Assembly (NCBI GenBank): GCA_003255065.1
Contig: QAOA01005893.1
Coordinates: 124,001-188,000 of the forward strand
Origin: Cercis canadensis
Lineage: Eukaryota; Streptophyta; Magnoliopsida; Fabales; Fabaceae
DNA length: 64,000 bases
Reading direction: 5' to 3'
The notes under the pieces were generated by a model. It searched no databases. It was not told the DNA's origin and saw only the letters and a list, made by a program, of their open reading frames with translations. The position numbers were made by a program, and so were the translations under genes. The stretch's first letter is position 1. Every line of letters begins with the position of its first letter. This document shows, piece by piece, positions 1 through 11,125 of this stretch.

Positions 1-1940
1 CCACACAATATTGCCATATCTGTTGCAGTGCACATCAGCATACCTCCATCAGCAACAGATTGGACTGCTGAATCCAGAAAGATACAAGGTGAACCATAAG
101 GATCAAGATCAACCTGGAAAAAAAAAGTGGTTAAATCAGTAACACATCTAAAGAAAGCATCCTCGTAGAAGATAAACTAACAACAGAGAATATTTTTAAC
201 AAGTGAAGGACCCTATGTGGCATGGTTCAGCGTTAACACTATCACAAATTCTAGAGCTACTTACTTAAAATAAAAAAGTCAATACAAGCAAATAATAGTA
301 GCATCTACATACCACATCAAATTCTTTAGGGTGGGTGAGCATATATACACAAGCATCAGCAAGATGTGACTCCACTTTTGAACATGCAACTGAACCATTG
401 AACTTGATGTTCCTTCTACAAGCTTCGACGGATGCTGCCAAAAGCGAAAAAAGAGCAGTAAGTCTGCAAACCCATAAGCTCAGTAATGCAAGGAAGCACC
501 AATCTCATAAACAATAGGAAGTGAGAGATTCTAAATAAGCAAAAAAAGGAGCCCATCCCACAAGGTCCCACCAGTCTGAAGTCTGGGGAGGTCAAATATA
601 TGCAAGCTTAAGCCCACAAGTGGAGAGCTTTCCATATTTCAACCTCAGATTAAAATTGTAAGACAACAAAAATATAAGATTTATCCTTGCATTTCTATAT
701 ACTGAAAGCCCTTAAAGCACCTTTGTCATTGTCCAGAGCCACGACTTGACCAATCCCTTCTACTTCACGAGCATATCTGAGAGACCTTAACCCAGAAGCA
801 GACAAGGCCTGCGTACAGACAAGCAACACTTACTCACATATTACTAGTTCATAATTTGCATTTCAAGATAAAATATCTAAATCAGACAATGAATGGATAA
901 TGGTGATGTTTCATGGATGACATTAAAGAGTCAACTAAATGGAAACTGAAAATCATGAAAAACCTCAAGAACTCTTGGCGGCTTCAGTTGCCCCTGTCCT
1001 TTTCCTTCTGTCCTCTTGACTGTCTCTCCTGTGCTGCTGCATTCTTCATTGGTCTTGACTGGTCCTTCAACCATGTTTCCTGTTTCAGTGATCACTGATT
1101 CTTCTGTGGTGCTAGACGGTTCTTCTGGAGATATCTCACCCTGTACTCCACTTTTCCCATTGGATTTATAATCTTCTGGCAAGGATTCATGAGGCACTTC
1201 CCTCATAACAGATTCAGCAGAATCTTTTTCAGATACTTTCTGTGTCCCTTTTTTTCGCTTGGACAACAATGCTTCATGCTCCTCCTTACGTTTTGATATA
1301 AACGTTCTCAAGACAGCAATTGACATATCCCTGTTATGAACCTGATAATTACACGGTAGAACCATCATTATTTTCCAGATACCCATAAACCAACAAAAAA
1401 AAAACGCCACAACAACAAAAAAAATTCAATTTTTTTCTGTTCTGAACCCTCAAATAAATCAGACAACACAGAAATTTCAAAAATAAGAAGGAAATATTCT
1501 ATTTAACTCACAAAATAAACCCCCAGATGCCTTCCCTCTTCCAAAACTTTATCAATAATTCAACTGATGTCCACTGAGCCATCAATAACTTCATTTGAAA
1601 TAATTTTTTTAACCAGAAAACCTTTCTAATATCCCAAATTTGAAACTTTGATTTCCTTTATTTCCCGGCGTTTTCCCAATCAGAAATCAAACATCGTTCC
1701 TCAACTGGTATCAACAAACCATTAGTAAGTTCACTGGAGAATCGTATCTTATACATAATGAAATTATAATTCACTTCAGCGAAGCTTCTCATTACAAACA
1801 TGATACCAATGCCAAAAAAAATCTAAAAGAGTAAACTTTGGTACCTGGGCTTTGTTATAGAAGACTTCATTCTTGGCGTTGATAAGAATCTCAGCCTCTC
1901 CCTCCTTGATAATTTTATAGTCATTGAGATCTATCGACAT
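1..1940 (-). CDS. TRM1: TRM1, tRNA (guanine26-N2)-dimethyltransferase, 5' part
   Basis: SAM-dependent enzyme that dimethylates G26 of tRNAs. I read five exons on the minus strand: 1940-1845, 1341-964, 808-703, 434-313 and 113 to the window edge, all with GT..AG borders and an open frame across every join. The start ATG at 1940 gives [10 protein letters not shown]; upstream in-frame codons lack an ATG. Family landmarks in order are the [16 protein letters not shown] block across exons 1-2, the SAM-binding [13 protein letters not shown] at the start of exon 3, then VALDND, and VDLDPYGSP in exon 5 (about residues 235-243). Exon 2 carries a Ser/Glu/Lys-rich low-complexity stretch (about residues 60-150) between the NRD block and the methyltransferase core. 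The C-terminal two thirds lie beyond base 1, so the gene is partial only because of the window edge. The call is certain at family level. Confidence 0.95.
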
Positions 1941-4433
1941 TTTTTCGCCTATATCAAGCACAAGCAAATTCAGAGTCTGTTCCCTCTTATGCTGTTCTTT
2001 GGTTCTGATGGAGAAGAAGGAAGACAGTGTGAGAAAGACAAAGACTTGAAGAGTGAGAAACCGCTTCTACCACGTTAGCGTCATATAACCAGCTTCGGTT
2101 GCAATTTAAGAGCTTGAGCTTCAGCAACCCGCATCAAACTAGGCAGTTTATATACATGGGCCTAAAATTGTGGACGAAAACCCTATGAGAATTTTCAATT
2201 TTTCTCCTGCGAAATGTTTCTTTTCTTAAACCCCAAGTGAGAAATCGTAAATAAATAATTTTGATTGAAGAAAATAACAAATTTAAATTCTTTTTTAGTC
2301 ATTTTCTGATTTGGTTGAAATTATTTTTTATTTTTAATTGATTAATTGAACTAGTCAATAAAGAATTTTCTCTATTAGTTTTATTTTTTATTTGCAATTT
2401 ATTTTTTGACAATTATTTTTAAATTCTAATACGTAAGAAAAAGACCAAAAAGTTTTAAAGACATTCACTTTCTAATCGAATCTTGTCACTTTGTCAATAT
2501 ATTAAAATATCCCTCAACCTAAATACATTGTGATTAATGGTTATTATGTTTGTATACGTAGTTATAATATATAAATTATATGATAACTTAATTAATTTTA
2601 TTTAGTATGTGGTTATCATGTTTAAATATAAACAAGATAAAAATAACGGCTAATTATTTAGTATCACAAGTAATAGCGGTATCACAAGCATTAAAATGAT
2701 CTAGGCCATGTATTTTATAGGTCCCACAAATCTATTAAGTAAATTAATTGTATAAATAATTTTAATTATCGTTACTTGTGATGAATAACTAATCAAGAAC
2801 TACCACATATATAAACGAAATATTCATATAGATGGTTATTTTGGTTATTTCACATGAAGTAGTAGACAACTACATGGAAAGCATGTGCATTTAAAATTTC
2901 TTGATCTTTTCTCTTAATTAAGTATTAGAATTTGATAATAATTATCCCTTTATTTTTGTATCTGTATTAGCAATTTGTTTTGATTCTTAAATTAGTATAT
3001 GATATGCTATTGTACAGTGATTATAAATTGACATAAATCTTTTTCCTATTTTTAGATGATAAAGCAATATAAATTTAATTCATTGAGAAATATAAGTTTA
3101 GATTAGAAATGCTAACGAAATAGCTTATGACTAAGCAGTATTAAAGTCATTTTTAAGGTTTATGAGTTTCATATTTAAACTTAAAATTGTAACTAAAAGT
3201 ACCAAAAGAATAAGAATGATGCTATGCCTTCTACTTATAAAAAGGAATTCATTCAATTCATACAAAGGGAGAAATTTCAAATCCTACCATAGTACAATAC
3301 TACTCTCACTCAAAACAAGTCAAGTTGATTATAGGGAGAAAATTTTCCCATGCAACCAATAATTTTATGCATTAAATTATCTCATGTTGTAGCATCCATT
3401 GATCCTAGAAAAAAAAAAATGGTGACCTAGGTTTTACCAATGGCATAACTTTCTTTTTAAATTTCATTTCTTATTTTCCTTGTGCATAGCATTTTCCTTG
3501 AGAAATATGTTGCCATGATAATTTTGGGGTTATTAGCTTAGTTTGCTTAGCTTGCATTTGATTTTTGAGAAATTTTTGTATAATCGTAATATTTTTATAG
3601 ACACAAAAAAAAAGTGTGAGTTTCATATATATTCTACATTTTTAAATTTTGTTATGTATCTAAGAATAGTACTCTCATAAATATAAAAATATGCTGAGAC
3701 CTACATATTTTTTATGTGTAATTAAGTTCTATACAATTTTTATATCTATAAGAATATATTCTCCGAGTACAGAAATTTTTTTTCTAATTCTCACACTTGG
3801 ATGGAGGAGTCTTGAGGTTCTTAAGCTACTGAATCAACATCAAACTTTTCCAAATGGAAAATTTGATTTGGTTTCCAAGGGCAAATGGATTACTATGCAG
3901 TAAAGGCAAGTGATCAGTGCTGCAAGCCTGCAACCCCTCTCCCCTAAATTATTGTCGATAAATACCAAACACTGCAAAAGAATCCAACAAATATGGGGGA
4001 CCAACTGACTTGACAAATGTTATGACCATTAATGCTTAGCTTTCTAGTAGCCATGACTCTTGAATCTGCATGGCTAGAGTTGCTTCGCGTGCTACAATCG
4101 ATTAAATTTGTCGTTATAAATACCACTGTCCATATTTTCCATTATCAACCAATTAGTGCTTATGATCAGTACAAATATACCATAGATACTCGATAATATT
4201 GTGTCAATAACTCGTTGATTAGCTAAAATTCACTAAATAAGCAGGGTATTTAATGCTACCACATAGTGATTAACATTTTTGTGAATGGGAAATCAAGCAG
4301 ATTAAACTACAAATCCAAGCTGATACAGCAAAAAGAGGCAAATCATCAACTTGCCTTATTGTTAATAACTTCATAAGCAGCCTCACCATAACCTCCCACC
4401 AAATGCTTGGCATCTCCATAACTTCATACCACA

Positions 4434-4655
4434 ACTGGAGTGGCCAAAACCGGCTTGACCAAATTACCTAACCATTCAGCTTGCATATGCCTCATGCCTC
4501 TCCTTCCTCGTGCTAACGTAGTACTGAGTCTTCAATACTGCTTCTATTCAAAACATGCTATTTGGATTACTTTTCCAAAGTCATTCTCTAAAATGTAACG
4601 GTGTTAGATCTTAGAGGAAGGCTAAGCTGAAAAAAATAATCCAAATGGCATATTA
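4434..4655. mobile_element. MITE-like inverted-repeat element, copy 1
   Basis: This segment, from the TGGAGTGGCCAAAACCGGC stretch to CAAATGGCATATT, matches 4661-4856 with small differences. Its right half folds on itself: the arm containing TTTGGATTA and TCTCTAAAATG pairs with the arm ending AATCCAAATGGCAT. It has no coding capacity. The family is not recognised; a non-autonomous DNA element is an inference from the symmetry and the repetition. Confidence 0.5.
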
Positions 4656-4660
4656 CTTCA

Positions 4661-4856
4661 CTGGCCAAAATCGGCTTGACCTAACCTAACCATGCATTCA
4701 GCTTGCATATTTCTCATGGCTCGTGCCTCTCCTTCCTCGTACTAACGTAGAACATGCTGTTTGGATTATTTTTCCAAAGTCATCCTCTAAAATATAACGG
4801 TGTTAGATCTTAGAGGATGACTAAGCGGGAAAAAATAATCCAAATGGCATATTTTG
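4661..4856. mobile_element. MITE-like inverted-repeat element, copy 2
   Basis: Second copy of the 4434-4655 unit, immediately after it. The hairpin is clearer here. Bases around 4750-4800 (TTTGGATTATTTTTCC, then AAGTCATCCTCTAA) are the near reverse complement of 4808-4850 (TTAGAGGATGACTAAG, then AAAATAATCCAAATGG). Arms are about 45 bases with a loop of under 10. Confidence 0.55.
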
Positions 4857-7800
4857 AATGGAAATAGTATCGAAGACTCAATACTATGGTAGAACCGAAA
4901 TTTTTTCCCTGCTCTTCAACCCTCACAAGCCACAATGTTTTCAATTTCTCTCCCGAACCTTTCTCTAAAACTGGCCTTTCTTCACATGATGAGAAGCCCC
5001 CAAAAGACATTCAATGAATCAAACAAGACATTATGATCAGCTTCTTGCTCAACCAATATTACTGCCTTTTTTTACAATCTTTTACTCCGTTGCTCTTGCT
5101 ACCGCTGAAATACGCAGCCATGCTGTCGTCCCCAGCCAATAACTCATGAAGATTAAGAACTTAAATATAATATCAATTGCCTCTCTCTTCACCCTTCTCT
5201 AAAACTTCCTTGTTACAATTCACACAAGTAATGTTCAGATCAAGACACTTGTAGATGTTTTCTCCCAAAGCCTTGGGTGACTGAGGCCCAAATTGTTGGG
5301 TCACTACACCAAAGCCCATAATGTGAATTTGATTCTGCTCAAACATGGATTGGAGTAAGGTTTGGCCTATGATGGCATAGGCAAATACCCAGATAAGGAA
5401 AAGACTGCGAAAAGGTTTAGAAGACTGAAAAGTGAAAACACTTCAGGCCAACGCTTTAGGAGTGGTAGTGCAAGATCTGAGGCAAAAGGGACTGCTAGGC
5501 GTTGCATGGAGAGAATCAATTTATGAAGGAGTGTTTGAAAGGATTCTTGGATAGTAATTAGAAAGGGAATCAATTTACTAGGGCAGTCAATGAATATGAA
5601 GGAGAGTTTTGCATTTGAAGTGTGTTAATGGTTCCAAATGCCAAAAATATGTACAGTTATGTTGTGGGTAACCATAATGAAGAGGTAAAACAGAAACTAT
5701 GGGCAAGAGAAAACTGGCTTTAAAGTTAATAAACATGCTTAGTTGCTAGAGGAAGTAAGGAAACGTGTTCAGATAATTTTAGATAATTAATTCTCAACTC
5801 CAATGATTTTGACTTTCCTTTTGGGCCTCTATGACTTATACTCACTATATGCTGTCTTTAGCTATATCACAAGAGTATAAGAGCCTTGTTGCACGTAAAC
5901 TCTAATATAATTCTCCCATTTAAGTCACTTAGGTATGGAATGCTGTAAATTCTGATCTAATCATGCTTATGTACCCCATACCATACTACATGCGACAGGG
6001 GAGGTTAATTAAGTATTTCATGGCATGGTTGTTCTGATCTATTCATGTTTCAGCACATTAATTACAGTCAAGTAACAAGTAAACTAGTCATGGTGGACTA
6101 TTTGTAGGATTAAACGGAGTTTGATTGTGCAAAAATAAAATATATGCCTTGTTGGAAGTACAGGAGTTGGAACAAGCAAAACTATAATACGGATGATCAT
6201 GATTTCAATGATTGAGAAGTCCTGAATTCTAGAAGAGAGACAGTGCTCATGGACCTTGTAAATTTCCTTTATAAGTTATTTGGAGATCTTAATCATGCAA
6301 GACCTAAATTGAAGAGAAAGATATGAAAGTGATCAAGTTGAAAAAAATAGCAAGAAGAATGTAGCTAGACTAATCTTCTAAATAAATGCATATAATCCAC
6401 AAATTTGAATTACGTGCTGAGTTATTTCCATGTTTGACAAGGGAGAAAATGAATTAATATGTGACAAATCTTTTAACTATTTAGGGAGTTTCTTTGAGGT
6501 TGTTTTGGTTGCATTTGCAAAGTGTTCAATAGAGTATTGGGCTATTTTAAGATTTTAGTGAGACTCATGAGTATGAGAGTTTTTAGTATATAAAACAAAC
6601 TAGTAATTGATTTTTTTTTAAGGAAAAAATTTAGATAAAGTTTTATAGATGTTGGTGGTGCAATTTTTCTATTAAAACATTACATGTGTATTAATTTTAT
6701 AATTTAGCTCCATCTCATCTCTCTTAATGTTACTTAAAACATTACATGTGTATTTAAGGACAAAACATTACATGTGTATCAAATAAACATTTACTAGAAG
6801 TTGTGTGCTCCACTACTTGACCATGCCATATCATCCGACACGTGACTACCATGTCTATACCTTGTCAGCCATGCTATCAGCTCTGTTAACTAGTTGTCAT
6901 ATTAGACTTGATTGCTTTAATTTAACAATTGAAGAGACCTAATTGTCAAAATTAGAAAGTGATACTAAATTACAACCTCTAACAAACCAAGTGTATTTAG
7001 ATCTTGTGCTTCAGCTCTCAAGCATCACCGAATCCAAGAGATAGAAGTTCAGAACATGTTGCAAAACTTGTGAATGATGGAAAGGAAGCTTTTATGATAG
7101 ATGCATATCAAAAGGTCGGCAAAAGACTGAAAATTAGTGGATTTTGAGATATTTTACCATTGAAGCATTCAAGGTCTTATAGATGCATGCTGGCTGCTGC
7201 AGTTGGGGTGTCCTTTTGATCAGAGAAAAGAAGTCACTATCAATACCTGTCCCTACACTGCAATTGCTTGCATCAAACTCATTCTTCTCTGACTCAACGT
7301 GGACACAAAAAGCAAAGTAAGACTACAAAGGGAAGGTTCACAAATTAGTTGGCAAGTTCCAGAAAGGGGACCGGACAGATGTTACCTAATATGACCATGT
7401 TGTGGACACAAGAGGATCATCATACCACATTTTATTACTTCTCATGACAATTTTATTCAAACGCATTTACATTCCAATCATTTAGAAAAATATGAAAACA
7501 GTAAAACAAAAAGGTTCTCGACTCCATCTGAATTCATATAACTTTGGCTCCTATCTGATTTTATTTTGTTTTTTGTTGTCTAAACTTAGATTGAGCATAT
7601 ATATAATTGTGCATGTTAGTGAATATAAAATTTGTGTGACTCACATTACTCAAAATCCTTTATGTGATCAATGATAGACTTGACTAATGCTTCTTATGTA
7701 ACACTTACGTTTAAAATTATATACAACTGTATAAGTAACTCTATTTGAATTAAATAAGTGATTTGACAATTTCCAATAATTAAGTATTCTTGCCAAGCCT

Positions 7801-8060
7801 TCTAGCCTTGTCAATTATCTTCTATTATTATTATTATTTTATCATGCTTCCTTGATGAAACAATTCCCGGAAGGATTTAACTCTAAATAAGCAAGGGTAT
7901 TCTAGTAAATTCATTGTATAATCAGCCTATTCCATTCACAAGCCACCTTCCCCTTCAAATAAAACCGTTGGGGTGTTATGTTCACTCTAGCTATATCTCC
8001 TGGCTATTCTGGTTCTTGGCCGTTGCTTTAAGATATGGGAACTAAAACTGAATTCTAAGT

Positions 8061-8077
8061 GAGAGAGAGAGAGAGAG
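8061..8077. repeat. GA microsatellite upstream of COBL4-like gene
   Basis: Perfect (GA)8 plus one base, about 270 bases before the COBL4-like start codon. It probably lies in the promoter or 5' UTR. GA tracts are common at plant promoters and can bind GAGA-binding BBR/BPC proteins; no activity is shown here. Confidence 0.8.
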
Positions 8078-8345
8078 TGATAGAAATAAGAATGTGCAAT
8101 GCAGGCATCTATCTAACAACCATTAGGTAAGCCATCACTGCAACCCCAAGACCATTACCTTCAAGGTTCCTTCTCTACAATAACACACATCCCATTCCAT
8201 TGAATTTGGGTGCTTAACAGCTCTTGATCCCCAAAAATCTCTTCCACAAAACTCAAGGTATTCTCAAGTTTAGTGCAAGAAATTTGGCTAAGCTTTGAGC
8301 TCATTTTTCATAGTTGACATCATCAAACACATAATTTTGAGGCAA

Positions 8346-10349
8346 ATGAGGCTTGTCATCTCAGCTCTCTGTCTTCTTGTGCTATTCTCTTATGCAGGTG
8401 AGATAAATGTTACATTGTTTGCTTAGTTTATTTCATTCACCCATACATGTTCAACTAATAACTTGTTAATGTTTTTTTGGTTTTAGCTGCATATGATCCT
8501 TTGGATCCAAATGGGAACATAACAATCAAGTGGGATGTCATGTCTTGGACCCCAGATGGTTATGTGGTAAGTACAACATGCATTACATCTAGCAGTTTCT
8601 TCACTAGGCAACACAAAATTCTAACAAATAGCTAAACCCAGATGTAATGGTCACATTGTAAGAAGAAATAATGAGACCCTCATAGATAGAACTTCAATAT
8701 TCTTCCCCTCTCCTAACAGGTTCTAAGTATTACAAAATCAAACAAGTAGTTCAAAAGTAACCTTTAAAAAATCATGTACAATCTTGATTCAAATTCTGCA
8801 GTGATTTAACCAAATCACTTATATCTGCCTATTGCCTTTACAGGCAGTTGTAACAATAAACAATTTCCAAATTTTTCGGCACATCATGAATCCTGGATGG
8901 ACCTTAGCATGGTCATGGGCAAAGAAAGAAGTTATATGGTCCATGGTAGGGGCTCAAACTACTGAACAAGGTGACTGTTCTAAGTTCAAAGGCAATGTAC
9001 CTCATTGCTGCAAGAAAACCCCCACAGTTGTGGACTTGCTCCCTGGTGTACCTTACAATCAGCAATTCACAAACTGCTGTAAAGGTGGAGTTGTAGCAGC
9101 ATGGGGCCAAGACCCTTTAGCAGCTGTCTCATCCTTCCAATTGAGTATTGGCCAAGCAGGTACCTCAAACAAGACAGTTAAACTACCCAAGAATTTCACT
9201 CTCTTGGCTCCAGGACCAGGCTACACTTGCGGCCCTGCAAAGATTGTTCCTTCCACCACTTTCCTTACAACTGACAAGCGCCGCAAGACACAGGCACTAA
9301 GTAAGTTCTGTAAATTATTTGCCATGTCAAGATATGCGAGCATATATCTTACATAACTGTGAAAATGCTGATATACCACACATCCCCAAGAATTTTAAAA
9401 CTGGTTCTATTGTCTGACTTAGAGTGACCATCATCTTCCTTCTCATATTTTATGCAGTGACATGGAATGTAACCTGCACTTACTCACAATTTCTAGCGAG
9501 AAAGAACCCGAGTTGTTGTGTCTCTCTCTCGTCCTTCTACAATGAAACCATTACTCCTTGTCCCTCTTGTGCTTGTGGCTGCCAGAACAAGAAGAATTGT
9601 GTCAAGTAAGTATAAAATTTATAGGCATGACCTCACCATATCTAAGTCAGAACATAAGAAAATTTTCCCATTGTTTAATAACATGATGGATGTATGGTAT
9701 GCAGGAGCGAGTCCAAAATTCTCAGCATGGTGGGAGTTCACACACCAAAGAAGGACAATGAACCATTGCTACAATGTACACATCATATGTGCCCCATCAG
9801 GGTACACTGGCATGTGAAACTCAACTATAAGGACTATTGGAGAGTCAAGGTTGCCATTACAAATTTCAATTACAGGATGAATTACTCCCTTTGGACTCTT
9901 GCTGTTCAGCATCCAAATCTTAACAATATCACCCAAGTTTTCAGCTTTGATTACAAGCCTGTGAATCCCTATGAATCCATAAGTGAGTGCTAGTAAATAT
10001 CTGTTCTGCAATCTGCAATTCAATAACTTAAAGAGGAGTACTTATATGTATTCAAATTTTGTATGCAGATGACACTGGCATGTTCTATGGAATGAAATAC
10101 TATAATGATCTATTAATGGAAGCCGGACCAACCGGGAACGTTCAGTCAGAGGTGCTTCTTAAAAAGGACAAGAATACCTTCACATTCAAGCAAGGGTGGG
10201 CATTTCCTCGCAAGGTCTATTTCAATGGTGAAGAATGCATGATGCCTCCACCAGATACATACCCATTTCTTCCCAACTCTGCACGTGTAAACCTACCCAC
10301 ATTCCCAGCATTCATCTTCTCATTGCTTTTCCTATTAGCTCTTTGGTGA
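8346..10349 (+). CDS. COBL4: COBRA-like GPI-anchored protein, COBL4 type
   Basis: Extracellular GPI-anchored protein of the COBRA family, which affects cellulose microfibril deposition. The COBL4 branch is linked to secondary walls. Six exons: 8346-8397, 8487-8566, 8844-9300, 9458-9605, 9705-9982 and 10069-10349, giving 431 residues with every phase agreeing. Residues 1-17 form a signal peptide (MRLVISALCLLVLFSYA). The mature start AYDPLDPNGNITIKWDVMS is the family hallmark. The Cys-rich CCVS motif is at about 216-219, with several N-glycosylation sequons. The tail after LPNSA is hydrophobic and ends LLALW, as expected for GPI anchor addition with omega near Asn/Ser. It converges on the COB-like gene 0.8 kb downstream. 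The COBL4 assignment rests on the short signal peptide, the CMMPPPDTYPFLPN tail and the neighbours; COBL-level orthology is less sure than the family. Confidence 0.9.
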
Positions 10350-11125
10350 ATTGGTTCATAGAGAACTTGAATTGTTTTTGAAAATTTTGAAGATAAAGAT
10401 GCCCCATAGATGCAGACAATAAGGCAAAAAGGTAAAAGAAAACTTGAAGAATGAAGCACAGCCAAACTCAAGCATATGCATTTTTTGATACATGATCATT
10501 GACAGATGTTGAATATAACTCCCAACAATTTATCTCAATCATGACAGATGCTGGTATTGCTATGTCATAATGAATACTTCATCTTTTTTATTTTATTTTA
10601 TTATTCTGTTTCTTAATGATCTTGAGGATGTTATAACATTTCAGCAAAATGGAAAGCCAAACTGCAAGNTGATTTTGAGGATGTTATAACATTTCAGCAA
10701 AATGGAAAGCCAAACTGCAAGGAAAAGAACCATTAAAAATGACAAGTCTAGGATATTGAGACTATATGAATGACCAGTGAGAAGTACGATCAACTAAAAT
10801 GTAGATCAAAGTCTATCATTTTGTGTTATAAGTTCCTGTATAAATTTATTATAATTACAGTTATAATTACAATAAGGATGTACAAACACTAAATATATCA
10901 TTACAGTACAAAAAAAAAGAAACAACAATACAGTAGCGGATTCGACCACTCATACGCTAAAACTGTGAAACCAATCATAGGACAGCAGAGCTAAATGCTT
11001 GAATTGCAACTGGATGTCATCCTTCAGCTTCCACCAAATTTCAAATCCATGTTGTAATTCAGAGTCAAAACTGATCTGATCGAAAATTTTCTAAGACAAT
11101 GTTGAGTGTATTGCATATAGGAGCT
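10350..11125. other. Spacer between the two convergent COBRA genes
   Basis: This 776-base AT-rich region should hold both 3' UTRs and polyadenylation sites. It carries a single N at 10669 with a 52-base direct repeat on each side (10617-10668 and 10670-10721, one mismatch). No gene is seen. Confidence 0.75.
10617..10721. repeat. Direct repeat around single N (probable assembly join)
   Basis: A 52-base unit occurs on both sides of the N at 10669, starting TGATCTTGAGG and TGATTTTGAGG and ending ACTGCAAG. A lone N between identical ends is what an unmerged contig overlap leaves, so the doubling may not exist in the genome. Confidence 0.8.

Larger units (their letters stand above)
1941..8345. 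other. Intergenic spacer between TRM1 and COBL4-like gene
   Basis: About 6.4 kb, strongly AT-rich, holding the 5' flanks of two divergent genes. No open frame here shows a domain I recognise; short frames such as 4810-5010 (-) are not supported. It contains the duplicated inverted-repeat element at 4.43-4.86 kb, a TTA microsatellite near 7827-7840 and a GA repeat at 8061-8077. A moderately GC-richer piece at 7.0-7.35 kb has no assignable function. Confidence 0.7.

Noticed and set aside
4810..5010. Minus-strand 66-residue frame next to the MITE-like element
   Set aside because: No domain, partly inside the repeat.
8913..9110. Minus-strand frame inside COBL4 exon 3
   Set aside because: Shadow of the COBRA coding sequence on the other strand.
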